Shown here: piece after piece, positions 17,371 to 25,784 of the stretch | Layout of the letters: each line of letters begins with the position of its first letter | How positions within the stretch are numbered: position 1 is the stretch's first letter | NCBI RefSeq assembly: GCF_014211975.1 | Contig: NZ_CP060084.1 | Location: 3,669,001 to 3,733,000, forward strand | Source of the DNA: Teredinibacter haidensis | Lineage (GTDB): Bacteria; Pseudomonadota; Gammaproteobacteria; Pseudomonadales; Cellvibrionaceae | Reading direction: 5' to 3' | DNA length: 64,000 nucleotides | Notes under the pieces: generated by a model | The model's input: the letters and a program-made list of their open reading frames with translations, nothing else | Told to the model about the DNA's origin: nothing | Databases searched by the model: none | Made by a program: the position numbers and the translations under genes

Positions 17371-17784
17371 TAACGTTGTTATAAACTGCACTTTTTATGT
17401 AATGGAATGTTGTGCAATTATGCCGCAGGCATGCACAACATGGAATGGAGTAAAAAGTGTCAGGTTTGATGACTTTGTTATAGCAAAGCAGCATTCGTAC
17501 CTACAAACTTTCCCCATTTCTCTAACAAAGCCTTTGCCGACAATACCGACCAGACCGCCCCGACCTATTACCCTTTAAACACTGCCACCAACGACAAAAG
17601 CCGAGCAACAGCACAACATCCAAACTGGCAAAGACTCGTAGTTAAATACCACCAACGATAAAGAAACTACGTTAGCAATGTAGAATCTCGCAATTTACGA
17701 TCCAACTGCTTAACCAAGCCCCTACGAAGTAAGGTAAGGGATACTTGAGACTCACCTAAAAATGTAAAATGCTAAAGACCGCTA
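17371..17784 (-). repeat. Non-coding cassette, family B copy 8
   Basis: attC 17,371-17,484 and family B body including the conserved CGTAGTT...AACTACG inverted repeat. Confidence 0.9.
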
Positions 17785-17897
17785 TAACGCCGCTATAACC
17801 TGCGGCCAAAGTGGAGCTGGATTTGGGCCAAAATGGCCGTAGGCCATGCCCAAAGACAAGCGTAGCTTTGGACGTCAGGTTAATGGCCTTGTTATGG
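17785..17897 (-). other. attC site
   Basis: Same site as 11,881-11,993, attached to the second Phd/RelE-type cassette. Confidence 0.92.
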
Positions 17898-17923
17898 CTC
17901 TACCGAAGACCCGTTAATAGGTC

Positions 17924-17929
17924 TATAAT
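17924..17929 (+). promoter_or_regulatory. -10 element for toxin-antitoxin cassette 2
   Basis: The same TATAAT as in cassette 1, 34 nt before the antitoxin ATG. Confidence 0.45.
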
Positions 17930-17963
17930 TAGGGCTTAACCCAACCCTTTATAGGTAAAAACC

Positions 17964-18212
17964 ATGCCAAATCAAATACTTACCGAAATGGCTGCAAGCA
18001 TTTCTGAGCTAAAAGCCAACCCCATGAAGGTTGTTGCTAGCGGTGAAGGTATGCCAATAGCCGTGCTAAACAGGAACGAACCAGCCTTTTATTGCATCCC
18101 AGCTAAAGCCTACGAGGCTATGATGGACCTCATAGAAGATAAAGACCTTCTAGAGGTAGCCAGAAGCCGCATGGATGAAGAAAGCGTAAAGGTGAAACTG
18201 GATGAGCTATAG
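17964..18212 (+). CDS. Phd/YefM-family antitoxin (cassette copy 2)
   Basis: The 82-residue sequence is identical to the antitoxin at 12,060-12,308, with the same upstream promoter region and the same 11-nt overlap with the toxin gene. Because the copies are identical, this antitoxin should neutralise both toxins. The two cassettes lie about 5.9 kb apart with unrelated cassettes between, which points to recent copying by cassette excision and reinsertion or by duplication. Confidence 0.9.
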   Translation: MPNQILTEMAASISELKANPMKVVASGEGMPIAVLNRNEPAFYCIPAKAYEAMMDLIEDKDLLEVARSRMDEESVKVKLDEL

Positions 18213-18501
18213 CCTCGAATTTAAAAAGAGTGCTTTAAAAGAATGGAAAAAGCTCGCCCCATCAATACGACAAGTATTTAAAAAGAAACTAACCGAACGA
18301 CTTGAAAACCCTCATGTGCTTTCCGCTGCTGTTAGCGGCGGGAATAACTTATACAAAATTAAATTACGCCAACTTGGCTACCGCTTAGTATATTCAGTTT
18401 CCGATACAACAATTACAGTGACCGTTCTTGCTGCAGGAAAAAGAAACCGTAACGAAGTCTATGATTTGGCGCTTTCTCGTGATGACCCCGACAAGCTATA
18501 A
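18202..18501 (+). CDS. RelE/ParE-superfamily toxin (cassette copy 2)
   Basis: The 99 residues match the toxin at 12,298-12,597 except position 16 (K here, I there; base A at 18,248 versus T at 12,344). The RelE-type core (GYRLVYSVSD, GKRNRNEVY) is unchanged, so both are probably active. Its TAA stop forms the left core of the following attC. Confidence 0.9.
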   Translation: MSYSLEFKKSALKEWKKLAPSIRQVFKKKLTERLENPHVLSAAVSGGNNLYKIKLRQLGYRLVYSVSDTTITVTVLAAGKRNRNEVYDLALSRDDPDKL

Positions 18502-18597
18502 CGCCTTGCTCTGCTGCATTTTTGGAGTGGATGCTTTTGTGCTATTAAGCACAAAAGAAGCAACGGAAAAAATGTCAGCAGGAGCAATTTGTTATAC
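18499..18597 (-). other. attC site
   Basis: TAACGCCTTGCTCTGCTGC to CAATTTGTTATAC with TTTTGTGCT and AGCACAAAA arms. Serves the TonB-like cassette. Confidence 0.9.
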
Positions 18598-18600
18598 ATT

Positions 18601-18948
18601 TCATTCAGTTAGTTCAAATATAAATTTTTGTGAAGATTCACAAGCGATTTGTCTAGCTTCATACTCCCACTGCTTTAGTGCTACAAGAGCTGACTGAGCG
18701 AATGGCTTTGCAAATTGCTCAGTCGGTTGAGACACAGCTTCGAGAACTTTTGGCGAGTTGACCTCTCCCTTATAGTCAATAGTAAATTCAATAATGACAT
18801 ATCCGCTATGTCCCACCGGCGATTCTATTGAAGGGTATGCCGGTGGCACTGACTTTAGCGGCACCTCCCCTTCACAGATCTGCCTAGCATAAACACTTTC
18901 GCAAAACATCACGAAAAGAAAACTGAAGCTAAAAATTAAATTTCTCAC
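18601..18948 (-). CDS. Secreted TonB C-terminal-like protein
   Basis: I favour a GTG start at 18,948, preceded by a GGAG site 6 nt upstream, because longer frames run into the neighbouring attC. The 115-residue product begins with a signal peptide (VRNLIFSFSFLFVMFCESVY, cleavage after YA). The mature part resembles a TonB C-terminal domain: PPAYPSIESPVGHSGYVIIE, FTIDYKGEVNSPKVLEA and ALVALKQWEYEA. It lacks the membrane anchor and proline-rich spacer of true TonB, so it is a free periplasmic domain. Function is unknown. Confidence 0.75.
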   Translation of the reverse strand: MRNLIFSFSFLFVMFCESVYARQICEGEVPLKSVPPAYPSIESPVGHSGYVIIEFTIDYKGEVNSPKVLEAVSQPTEQFAKPFAQSALVALKQWEYEARQIACESSQKFIFELTE

Positions 18949-18966
18949 CGTTACTCCGTACGTGTA

Positions 18967-19080
18967 TAACGCCGCTATAACCTGCGGCCAAAGAGGAGCT
19001 GGTTTTGGGCCATAATGGCCGAAGGCCATGCCCAAAGACCAGCGTAGCTTTGGACGTCAGGTTGATAGCCTTGTTAGGGC
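18967..19080 (-). other. attC site
   Basis: TAACGCCGCTATAACCTGCG to GCCTTGTTAGGGC. Clearly related to the attC of both Phd/RelE-type cassettes although its genes (YefM/YoeB) differ. Confidence 0.92.
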
Positions 19081-19126
19081 CATACTGCTATACTTGTACC
19101 GAACTTCCGTACACCTGGTATTAGAT

Positions 19127-19399
19127 ATGGATACAGTAAGCGTAAACCAGTTTAGAGATAAGCTAAAAACCTTTGTAGAACAAGTAGTTACAAACCATAC
19201 CCCTCTCAAGGTAACCCGCCGAGCCGGAGAGGCATTTGTTGTAATGAGTGCCGACGACTGGGAAAGAGAGCAAGAAACGCTCTACATTCTACAGAACAAC
19301 AACCTCATGAAACAGATTGCCGACTCAATGGCAACTCACAACAAAAACACCGGCTATAGCCCTACCAGCGAGCAGATGAATGAGATCACTGGTATTTGA
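19127..19399 (+). CDS. yefM: YefM antitoxin
   Basis: The ATG at 19,127 gives a 90-residue protein starting MDTVSVNQFRDKLKTFVEQV, the typical YefM/Phd N-terminus, with TPLKVTRRAGEAFVVMSADD and WEREQETLYIL matching the conserved core (V-T-R-x-x-G-x-x-x-V-V-M-S). A longer frame upstream would start inside the attC and is rejected. It overlaps yoeB by 20 nt. YefM neutralises YoeB and represses the operon. The pair is on the plus strand against the array. Confidence 0.92.
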   Translation: MDTVSVNQFRDKLKTFVEQVVTNHTPLKVTRRAGEAFVVMSADDWEREQETLYILQNNNLMKQIADSMATHNKNTGYSPTSEQMNEITGI

Positions 19400-19649
19400 A
19401 GGTAAAACTTGGGAAACCTACGAAGAGCTTCGTGAAAAAGATAAAAAGTTACACAAAGCTCTTTGCAAACTTTTAAGAGAAATGCTTCGTGACGACCCAA
19501 GCAAAGGCATGGGAAAACCAGAGCAACTTAGACACAGCCTCGCTGGCTTTTGGTCAAAACGTATTTCCCAAAAAGATCGCCTAATTTACAAATTCGATGA
19601 ACACTCAATTTATATTTTTGCAATTGGTGGGCATTACGATAATCACTGA
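19380..19649 (+). CDS. yoeB: YoeB mRNA interferase toxin
   Basis: The 89-residue protein matches YoeB: LVFEGKTWETYEELREKDKK at the start, KLLREMLRDDPSKGMGKPEQ with the conserved G-x-G-x-P-E, LRHSLAGFWSKRISQKDRLI with the catalytic Glu region and Arg, and a C-terminal GHYDNH ending with the H-Y pair. YoeB cleaves mRNA in the ribosome A site. Full family length, so probably functional. Confidence 0.93.
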   Translation: MRSLVFEGKTWETYEELREKDKKLHKALCKLLREMLRDDPSKGMGKPEQLRHSLAGFWSKRISQKDRLIYKFDEHSIYIFAIGGHYDNH

Positions 19650-19662
19650 ACTTGCGCAGCCC

Positions 19663-19771
19663 TAACGCCGCGTTAAGCTGCGGCTATGTAGTTGATTGTG
19701 TTGTGGCAGCGTAGCGGCCGCCACATAAACAAGCGACGGAATAGCCGTCCGCTTGACCGCTTTGTTATGTA
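19663..19771 (-). other. attC site
   Basis: TAACGCCGCGTTAAGCTGCG to CGCTTTGTTATG. Serves the lipoprotein cassette. Confidence 0.9.
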
Positions 19772-19774
19772 AAT

Positions 19775-20392
19775 TTACTCAACAACTGCATAGATTAGCT
19801 TGTTATTCTTTTCTGCTGTTAACGTGTATGCGCCATCTGAATATGTCGCAATAAGCTTATACAGGCCCGGCCCATCAATGACTAAATTATGATGATAGAT
19901 ACCTTCTTCACCAAAATCCTTGGTACCACGTAACGTACACTTTCTGTCGAAATACGCGAGAACAAGAAAGTTTCCGTATTCATCTTCTAACCCTCCGCTA
20001 AAGCGGATAAATTCGTTTGGCGCTGAACCAAACGTACTTACACGAACAAATTTCGTCTGGTTGGGCTCTAATACAAGGCCATTATTAATCGGGTTACCGG
20101 TCATTTTTGAGGCATATTTTTTTAGAGCCTTTGATAGAACTGTCACGTCTATCTCGGGTTGGTTTTCTGGATATAGATCGATATACCAGCTAGGTTCGTT
20201 ATAGGGGGCTCCATAAAGCGCTCCTGGTATAACACCCAGCTCTAGATATATTTTATCTGGACTAACTATTCTTCCCTCAGTGGCGCCCGTAGGTATTGCG
20301 CTTATTGGTATAAATTCCTTCGTATTTGGATTAATAGCGTTAGCACAGCCTAAAACTGATAAAGCAAGAAAAATAATTGTTAAGTGTTTCAT
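19775..20392 (-). CDS. Putative lipoprotein
   Basis: Three ATG codons stand in a row. I choose the last (20,392), which has AAGGA at proper spacing. The 205-residue product begins MKHLTIIFLALSVLGC, a lipoprotein signal peptide with lipobox LGC; the residue after Cys is Ala, which favours outer-membrane sorting. The mature domain contains GGLEDEYGNFLVLAYFDRKC and a beta-rich C-terminus (LYKLIATYSDGAYTLTAEKN). No family is recognised. Confidence 0.7.
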   Translation of the reverse strand: MKHLTIIFLALSVLGCANAINPNTKEFIPISAIPTGATEGRIVSPDKIYLELGVIPGALYGAPYNEPSWYIDLYPENQPEIDVTVLSKALKKYASKMTGNPINNGLVLEPNQTKFVRVSTFGSAPNEFIRFSGGLEDEYGNFLVLAYFDRKCTLRGTKDFGEEGIYHHNLVIDGPGLYKLIATYSDGAYTLTAEKNNKLIYAVVE

Positions 20393-20407
20393 CATCATCC
20401 TTTTACA

Positions 20408-20821
20408 TAACGTTGTTATAAACTGCACTTTTTATGTAATGGAATGTTGTGCAATTATGCCGCAGGCATGCACAACATGAAATGGAGTAAAAAGTGTCAG
20501 GTTTGATGACTTTGTTATAGCAAGGCAGCGTTCATACCTACAAACCGTCCCCATTTCTCTAACAAAGCTATCGCCGACAATAACGACCAGACCGCCCCGC
20601 CCCATTACCCTCTAAACACTGCCACCACCGACAAAAGCTTAGCAACAGCACAACATCCAAACTTGAAAAGACTCGTAGTTAAATACCACCAACGATAAAG
20701 AAACTACGTTAGCGATGCCGAATCTCGCAATTTACGATCCAACTGCTTAACCAAACCCCTACGAAGTAAGGTAAGGGATACTTGAGACTCACCTAAAAAT
20801 GTAAAATGCTAAAGACCGCTA
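20408..20821 (-). repeat. Non-coding cassette, family B copy 9
   Basis: attC 20,408-20,521 and family B body up to the next attC. Confidence 0.9.
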
Positions 20822-20908
20822 TAACGCCGCTATAAAAGGCGCGCGTTAGCGCGTCCAGTGGAGGCCGTGTTTTTGGCCGGAACGATTTTTGATAGCTTTG
20901 TTATATGC
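20822..20908 (-). other. attC site
   Basis: TAACGCCGCTATAAAAGGCG to AGCTTTGTTATATGC; the centre resembles the family A attC (CCAGTGGAGGCCGT). Serves a disrupted gene. Confidence 0.88.
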
Positions 20909-21164
20909 CATGAGATTCAACAAAGTAAGATTTACTAGAAAAGTCCCACTCAGGCGAATCACTGATGTATTTTTTAAGAAATCCAACATTCTCAGGTTTT
21001 ATTGGATAGCATTCGAACATAGGATTTTTATCATTAGTTTCATTGAATTCTTTCTGAAATTCAGAAAGCTAAAAACTATTCAAGTCGTACTCAGCAAGCA
21101 GCTCTTCCGTTTTCTCAGAGAATTCGGTTATGTAGCGCTTAACTTTATATTCAGAGTCAATCAT
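20901..21164 (-). pseudogene. Cassette gene interrupted by an amber codon
   Basis: The minus-strand frame from ATG at 21,164 encodes 31 residues (MIDSEYKVKRYITEFSEKTE and on to EYDLNSF), then TAG at 21,069-21,071. It continues in the same frame for 55 more residues (LSEFQKEFNETNDKNPMFEC, later PENVGFLKKYISDSPEWDF) to a TAA at the attC. Both parts look like one continuous protein: the stop falls between helices with no frameshift, and the gene ends exactly where a cassette gene should. So this is a point-mutated gene or one read through. The family is not named with confidence. Confidence 0.75.
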
Positions 21165-21176
21165 TGCTTTGCCATA

Positions 21177-21287
21177 TAACGCCTTTGTCAGTTGCGTTTT
21201 GGTTGGAGTGGAGTTTTGGGGCAATGTGGCGAAGCCACCCCAAAACGGAGCGTAGACCAAAACGTCAAATGGACAAACTTGTTAGGC
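21177..21287 (-). other. attC site
   Basis: TAACGCCTTTGTCAGTTGCG to AACTTGTTAGGC with TTTTGGGGCA and CACCCCAAAA arms. Serves the 99-residue protein cassette. Confidence 0.9.
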
Positions 21288-21581
21288 ATTAGTCCCCGAG
21301 CTATCACGAAGCATTCGTTTTGATTCCCACTCTGCATAATTTGGATACATCTCAGTCCATGGCCACTCTGGGCTTACGCTAACACCAAATGAAAGATGAA
21401 CGACAGCGACTCTGTTGGTGCCATCTAACAGCGAAAATAAATAATCGTCATCACCATCAATCCGCGCAATAGCTTTAACTGAGATCCCAAACAATACATG
21501 GCCAGATATCAGCTCTTTATCAAGCTGTTCCTCGAACAACTTTGGATTTTTTAGATCAATCCAAGGGTACAGAAGATTCAT
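21282..21581 (-). CDS. Hypothetical protein of a recurrent small family
   Basis: A 99-residue soluble protein: MNLLYPWIDLKNPKLFEEQL, then DKELISGHVLFGISVKAIAR, DDDYLFSLLDGTNRVAVVHL and a tryptophan- and proline-rich C-terminal part (SPEWPWTEMYPNYAEWESKR). I recall many bacterial hypothetical proteins with the same H-x-L-x-G-x-x-x-x-A and V-A-V-V-H-L pattern, but none with a known function. No signal peptide. Confidence 0.65.
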   Translation of the reverse strand: MNLLYPWIDLKNPKLFEEQLDKELISGHVLFGISVKAIARIDGDDDYLFSLLDGTNRVAVVHLSFGVSVSPEWPWTEMYPNYAEWESKRMLRDSSGTNA

Positions 21582-21591
21582 GATATATGCC

Positions 21592-21690
21592 TAACGCCTT
21601 GGTAACCCGCCGGAACGGAGTTGTAGTTTTGTGCTATTTAAGCACAAAACGCGCAACGCAGTGAAGGTCGGGTTCACCAACTTGTTATAC
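21592..21690 (-). other. attC site
   Basis: TAACGCCTTGGTAACCCGCC to CAACTTGTTATAC with TTTTGTGCT and AGCACAAAA arms. Serves the YdjM-like cassette. Confidence 0.9.
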
Positions 21691-21694
21691 GTTT

Positions 21695-22243
21695 TCATCG
21701 TTTTACAAGACTCACCACGACATTATTTATACGAGATGACACCAACTCAAAAGGTGACTCGCGCTTAATTTTAATTAAGCTATAATTTATAGCGGAAAAT
21801 ATGAATGCTATAAGAATATTTTGCCAAGCATTAAGTTCCCATTGCCATGATACAGATAAATTAACTCCGCTATGTAGCGGACTCAAATAGGGGATGGGCC
21901 ATTGATACCCATTCGAACCTTTGGAGCCGACAAGATCACATAGCAAATGTATGTGAAATAACAAGAGCGAACCACAACCAATTAATACCCTTCTTCCCTT
22001 CGCAAAAAACATAGAAATAACAGCAACAAATATTCCGAACGGGAGCGAGTGCAAATTGTGGTGAAAGTGGCTCCAATAGTTTGTTGAAACCCCGAGTATT
22101 TTTGTCGAAAAATCGACAACCAGTCCAAATCCATCTATATCAGGGGAAAGCCCAGAAACGCTCAGAATTATTCGCTCTCTCTTCGTCGTATCTTTGAATA
22201 ACGCATAAGAAACAGGCCAAGAAATTAATAAGTGCGCTACAGG
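21695..22243 (-). CDS. YdjM-like membrane-bound metal-dependent hydrolase
   Basis: The protein starts SPVAHLLISWPVSYALF and has GLSPDIDGFGLVVDF, SHFHHNLHSLPFG and LLLFHIHLLCDLVGSKGSNG, the metal-binding His/Asp pattern of YdjM/DUF457 membrane hydrolases, with several membrane segments. No ATG, GTG or TTG lies near the natural start. AAGGAG is followed after 6 nt by ATC at 22,241-22,243, exactly where relatives begin M-S-P. I therefore give the gene from this ATC (about 182 residues). The only in-frame ATG (22,318) lies in the neighbouring family D attC. The substrate is unknown. Confidence 0.75.
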   Translation of the reverse strand, partial: PVAHLLISWPVSYALFKDTTKRERIILSVSGLSPDIDGFGLVVDFSTKILGVSTNYWSHFHHNLHSLPFGIFVAVISMFFAKGRRVLIGCGSLLLFHIHLLCDLVGSKGSNGYQWPIPYLSPLHSGVNLSVSWQWELNAWQNILIAFIFSAINYSLIKIKRESPFELVSSRINNVVVSLVKR

Positions 22244-22267
22244 GCTGATCTTAGACTCCTTGACGTA

Positions 22268-22726
22268 TAACGCCCCAAGCAGAGGCTTACTTTGCGTTTT
22301 GGAGCGAAGCGACAGCAAAGTAAGTCCTACTGACTTGGTTTGTTACTTGTACCAAACACCTACTCGCTTTGAACTACGCTGTTACGCCAATTGCTTTATT
22401 TGTTTAAAAAGCCTGAAGCTTTGATTAGACCCAACTATAACCGTGGGATAGCCAAAACAGAAGGCATAAAATTGACCCAAAACAACAAGTGATTATGGCA
22501 ACCAACAGAAAGGAACAAACGGGAGGAATAAGCCGCAAGTTCCCTTTGCTAGGTAAAGCTTGGTTGCGCTTTCTGCAACGAAGCTTTACCGGATTACCAA
22601 ATCTGCCTCTTACGAAGCACGTTGTAAGCGACCAAAGGTGGCTTACCTAAACTTGACGGAGGGTGACGAATTTAGGAACACCCTGCCAAAACTTAAATAC
22701 ACACCAAACTTTTTTGAATAGACAAG
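22268..22726 (-). repeat. Non-coding cassette, family D copy 1
   Basis: attC 22,268-22,349 (TAACGCCCCAAGCAGAGGC). The body has a strong hairpin at 22,552-22,590: GGTAAAGCTT pairs with AAGCTTTACC and GTTGC with GCAAC, loop GCTTTCT. Confidence 0.9.
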
Positions 22727-23142
22727 TAACGTTGTTATAAACTGCACTTTTTATGTAATGGAATGTTGTGCAATTATGCCGCAGGCATGCACAACATGGA
22801 ATGCAGTAAAAAGTGTCAGGTTTGATGACTTTGTTATAGCAAGGCAGCGTTCATACCTACAAACTTTCCCCATATATCTAACAAAGCCATCGCCGACAAT
22901 AACGACCAAGCCATACCAAGCTACTGCCCGTCTAAACACTACAACCACTAAAAAAGGCTGAGCAACAGAACAACATCCAAACTGGAAAAGACTCGTAGTT
23001 AAATACCACCAACGATAAAGAAACTACGTTAGCGATGCCGAATCTCGCGAGTTACGATCCAACTGCTTAACCAAGCACCCTACGAAGTAAGGTAAGGGAT
23101 ACTTGAGGCTCATCTAAAAATATAAAATGCTAAAGACCGCTA
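22727..23142 (-). repeat. Non-coding cassette, family B copy 10
   Basis: Body with the CATATATCTAAC and ACTAAAAAAGGCTG variants; appears identical to copy 11 about 1.2 kb away. Confidence 0.9.
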
Positions 23143-23551
23143 TAACGTTTTGCTAAACGGCGCAGCTTGCTGCGTCCAGTGGAGGCCGTCTTTTTGGCCG
23201 GAACGATGTTTAAGTAATTTGTTATAAGCGGAACCGTACCGAACTTTCTAGTGAGGACCACAATACCTTACTCAAAGACCCTTCTTCAATATTTTGACTT
23301 AGCCGACGCAAAGATGGTTGAAACGAAGTCAAACAACCACCAACAAATTGTTTACTAAGACAAGCTATATTGTTGCTCTTTAACAATTTAGCTTGGCTGG
23401 CATAACTCGCACCGAGAACGAACACTCTTAACCTCAAATTATGGCGGCCGACAGGCGGCATTTTAGCCTAAAAGTGACTCCACAAAACTCTCAAAAAACT
23501 CAGTGCTCAATTGAAACACGTAAAAACGTTACAACCAACTACGAGCGCTTA
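23143..23551 (-). repeat. Non-coding cassette, family A copy 11
   Basis: attC 23,143-23,229. Hairpin with AAGCT/AGCTT (G-C pair) and canonical boxA-like TGCTCTTTAACAAT. Confidence 0.9.
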
Positions 23552-23962
23552 TAACGTTTTGCTAAACGGCGCAGCTTGCTGCGTCCAGTGGAGGCCGTCT
23601 TTTTGGCCGGAACGATGTTTAAGTAATTTGTTATAAGCGGAACCGTACCGAACTTTCTAGTGAGGGCCACAATACCTTACTCAAAGACCCTGCTTCAATA
23701 TTTTGACTTAGCCGACGCAAAGATGGTTGAAACGAAGTCAAACAACCAGCAACAAACTGATTGACTAAGCCAAGCTATATTGTTGCTCTTTAACAATTTA
23801 GCTTGGCTGGTATAACTCGCACCGGGAACGAACGCTCTTAACATAAAACTATGGCGGCCGACAGGCTGCCTTTTAGCCCAAAAAGTGGTTCCACGAAACC
23901 CTCAGGCGCCTCTGCGCTCAATTGAAACACGTAAAAACCTTACAACCAACTACGAGCGCTTA
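23552..23962 (-). repeat. Non-coding cassette, family A copy 12
   Basis: The hairpin at 23,768-23,808 has a perfect outer stem with the compensatory G-C pair (AGCCAAGCTA with TAGCTTGGCT). Canonical boxA-like element. Confidence 0.9.
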
Positions 23963-24378
23963 TAACGTTGTTATAAACTGCACTTTTTATGTAATGGAAT
24001 GTTGTGCAATTATGCCGCAGGCATGCACAACATGGAATGCAGTAAAAAGTGTCAGGTTTGATGACTTTGTTATAGCAAGGCAGCGTTCATACCTACAAAC
24101 TTTCCCCATATATCTAACAAAGCCATCGCCGACAATAACGACCAAGCCATACCAAGCTACTGCCCGTCTAAACACTACAACCACTAAAAAAGGCTGAGCA
24201 ACAGAACAACATCCAAACTGGAAAAGACTCGTAGTTAAATACCACCAACGATAAAGAAACTACGTTAGCGATGCCGAATCTCGCGAGTTACGATCCAACT
24301 GCTTAACCAAGCACCCTACGAAGTAAGGTAAGGGATACTTGAGGCTCATCTAAAAATATAAAATGCTAAAGACCGCTA
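23963..24378 (-). repeat. Non-coding cassette, family B copy 11
   Basis: attC 23,963-24,076; body appears identical to copy 10. Confidence 0.9.
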
Positions 24379-24492
24379 TAACGCCTTGCTCTGCTGCGTT
24401 TTGGTTGTAGTGGATATTTGTGAAAAAATGGCCGCAGGCCATGCACAAATAGGAGCGAAGACCAAAACGTCAGCAGAAGCAATTTGTTATAT
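24379..24492 (-). other. attC site
   Basis: TAACGCCTTGCTCTGCTGCG to GCAATTTGTTATA. Contains the end of the secreted-protein gene to its right. Confidence 0.9.
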
Positions 24493-24885
24493 TTTTTGCC
24501 TAAATTCACAATAAGGAACATGAAATGCTGCCTTTTCGTATTTTTTACGGAAAATTGTAACGAACTCCACGTTTTGTACATACTCGGGCTTAACACTAAA
24601 AAATACCCTATGCCCATCTTTTTCTATTTCAGCTAGCAGAGGCGCCCGTAGAACCTCTTCTTTAGCGTTAGAGTAGACAAGATACGACATAAAATAAGGT
24701 AAATCTTTGTACTCCAATGGAGTAAAAACATTAAAGCTAATAATCTCTTCGCCAATATTCGACTTTTTGATCTCAAGGTCTTCTCTAAACTTTGAAATCG
24801 TATTTTCATCAGTGCACTGATTAGTGTCGACTATTGACCAACTCAACGGCGATAAAAATAATAGTAAAAACAGTACTTTGTTCAT
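24487..24885 (-). CDS. Small secreted protein, unknown function
   Basis: The 132-residue product begins MNKVLFLLLFLSPLSWSIVD, a signal peptide with likely cleavage after SWS. The mature part has two cysteines (NQCTDEN near its start, PYCEFR near the end) and a beta-rich middle (RVFFSVKPEYVQNVEFVTIF). No family is recognised. The general plan, signal peptide plus terminal cysteine pair, is shared with the products at 10,378 and 25,785 without obvious sequence similarity. Confidence 0.6.
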   Translation of the reverse strand: MNKVLFLLLFLSPLSWSIVDTNQCTDENTISKFREDLEIKKSNIGEEIISFNVFTPLEYKDLPYFMSYLVYSNAKEEVLRAPLLAEIEKDGHRVFFSVKPEYVQNVEFVTIFRKKYEKAAFHVPYCEFRQKI

Positions 24886-24894
24886 AGTGAAATA

Positions 24895-25303
24895 TAACGT
24901 TTTGCTAAACGGCGCAGCTTGCTGCGTCCAGTGGAGGCCGTCTTTTGGCCGGAACGATGTTTAAGTAATTTGTTATAGGCGGAACCGCACAGAACCTGCT
25001 AGTGAGGACCACAATACCTTACTCAAAGACCCTTCTTCAATATTTGGACGTAACCGACGCAAAGATGGTTAGAACGAAGTTCAGCGACCAACAACCAAAT
25101 GAATTACTAAGCCAAGCCATATTGTTGCTTTTTAACAATTTAGTTTGGCTGGCATTACCCGCACCGAGAACGAACACTCTTAACCTCAAACTATGGCGGC
25201 CGACAGGCGGCCTTTTAGCCTAAAAGTGGTTCCACGAAACCCTCAGGGGCCTCAGCGCTCAATTGAAACACGTAAAAACCTTACAACCAACTACGAGCGC
25301 TTA
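24895..25303 (-). repeat. Non-coding cassette, family A copy 13
   Basis: Sub-group with copies 6 and 15 in its first two-thirds (TGCTTTTTAACAAT), but its end (CACGAAACCCTCAGGGGCC) matches copy 7, so it looks mosaic. Confidence 0.9.
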
Positions 25304-25711
25304 TAACGTTTTGCTAAACGGCGCAGCTTGCTGCGTCCAGTGGAGGCCGTCTTTTGGCCGGAACGATGTTTAAGCAATTTGTTATAAGCGGAACCGTACC
25401 GAACTTTCTAGTGAGGACCACAATACCTTACTCAAAGACCCTTCTTCAATATTCTGACTTAGCCGACGCAAAGATGGTTGGAACGAAGCCAAACAACCAC
25501 CAACAAATTATTTACTAAGCCAAGCTATATTGTTGCTCTTTAACAATTTAGTTTGGCTGGTATAACTCGCACCGAGAACGAACGCTCTTAACATCAAACT
25601 ATGGCGGCCGACAGGCTGCCTTTTAGCCTAAAAGTGGTTCCACGAAACCCTCAGGCGCCTCTGCGCTCAATTGAAACACGTAAACATTTTTCAACCAAAT
25701 ACGAGCGCTTA
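25304..25711 (-). repeat. Non-coding cassette, family A copy 14
   Basis: attC 25,304-25,389. Body with canonical boxA-like element; the terminal GTAAACATTTTTCAACCAAA is unusual for the family. Confidence 0.9.
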
Positions 25712-25782
25712 TAACGCCCAAAGCAGCGGCGCGCGTCAGCGCGTCCAGCCCGCAGGGCGATGCTGCCTTTGCTTGTTATGTG
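25712..25782 (-). other. attC site (short)
   Basis: TAACGCCCAAAGCAGCGGCG to TTTGCTTGTTATG, about 71 bp. Serves the next secreted-protein cassette. Confidence 0.88.
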
Positions 25783-25784
25783 TG

